5,654 bases of DNA from Anaerolineales bacterium (GTDB taxonomy: Bacteria; Chloroflexota; Anaerolineae; Anaerolineales; E44-bin32), in the NCBI GenBank assembly GCA_030673085.1, contig DAOVFE010000143.1, positions 1 through 5,654 of the forward strand. Reading direction: 5' to 3'. The notes beneath the pieces are model-generated. The model was not told the DNA's origin, searched no databases, and saw only the letters and a program-made list of their open reading frames with translations. The translations under genes and the position numbers were made by a program. Positions 5,602-5,654 of this stretch are shown here, piece after piece. The stretch's first letter is position 1. Each line of letters begins with the position of its first letter.

Positions 5602-5605
5602 CTCC
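5602..5605 (-). promoter_or_regulatory. Ribosome binding site deciding the rplU start
   Basis: GGAG on the minus strand lies 7 nt before the ATG at 5594 but only 1 nt before the ATG at 5600, so the shorter reading (MKYAV...) is chosen. Confidence 0.65.
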
Positions 5606-5617
5606 AGCTTCGCTTCA

Positions 5618-5652
5618 CCGCCGTGCCCGCGGTATATATCGCCGGACGGCGG
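5618..5652 (-). promoter_or_regulatory. G+C-rich stem in the rplU leader, at window edge
   Basis: On the minus strand CCGCCGT and ACGGCGG form a perfect 7-bp stem closing a 21-nt loop, ending 12 nt before the rplU Shine-Dalgarno. A shorter competing hairpin (CGCC-GTCC-GGCG) uses the same 5' arm, so two folds are possible. L21 leaders that regulate rplU are known in some bacteria, but I see no specific match. The leader is probably incomplete because the window ends here. Confidence 0.35.
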
Positions 5653-5654
5653 GG

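Overview
The window is a compact bacterial chromosomal segment in which every confident gene lies on the minus strand. It is read from right to left: rplU (L21), rpmA (L27), an extended rpmE (L31), tdk, hpt, a CCA-adding/poly(A) polymerase family gene and dinB. A possible PAS-domain gene runs off the left edge. There are no RNA genes, insertion sequences, CRISPR arrays or other signs of recent transfer. Base composition is moderate. At least two genes (cca and dinB) appear to start with TTG. The L27 N-terminus (MAHKKGGG type, no cleavable extension) and the lack of a Prp/ysxB-type gene between rplU and rpmA argue against a typical Firmicute. The mix of genes and protein style would fit Chloroflexota or a related deep lineage, but that is an inference and not proven by the window.

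Right third (about 4342-5654): a ribosomal protein cluster. L21 and L27 have normal length. Each has a leader that can fold: a G+C-rich stem before rplU and a nested 9-bp inverted repeat before rpmA. The usual neighbour obgE is not present after rpmA; instead comes an L31 gene encoding a canonical CxC...CxxC zinc-ribbon L31 fused to a C-terminal helix-hairpin-helix domain that strongly resembles the RNA polymerase alpha C-terminal domain. This fusion is the most notable item in the window.

Middle (about 1585-4335): a good sigma70-type promoter (TTGACA, 16 bp, TAAACT) lies just after rpmE and should drive tdk-hpt-cca, which are packed with 2- and 9-nt gaps. A 9-bp dyad sits at the expected transcription start. 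The operon joins pyrimidine salvage (thymidine kinase), purine salvage (hypoxanthine phosphoribosyltransferase) and tRNA 3'-end maturation. The Cca protein has an intact nucleotidyltransferase head, but its HD domain has lost the central His-Asp pair.

Left third (1-1584): an approximately 200-bp gap after cca holds an open frame, in phase with cca past its amber stop, that reads like a charged helix followed by a membrane segment. A small dyad precedes dinB, which encodes a complete DNA polymerase IV with a beta-clamp binding motif. Bases 1-213 after dinB contain no complete gene; a minus-strand frame reaching the edge reads like the beginning of a PAS domain.
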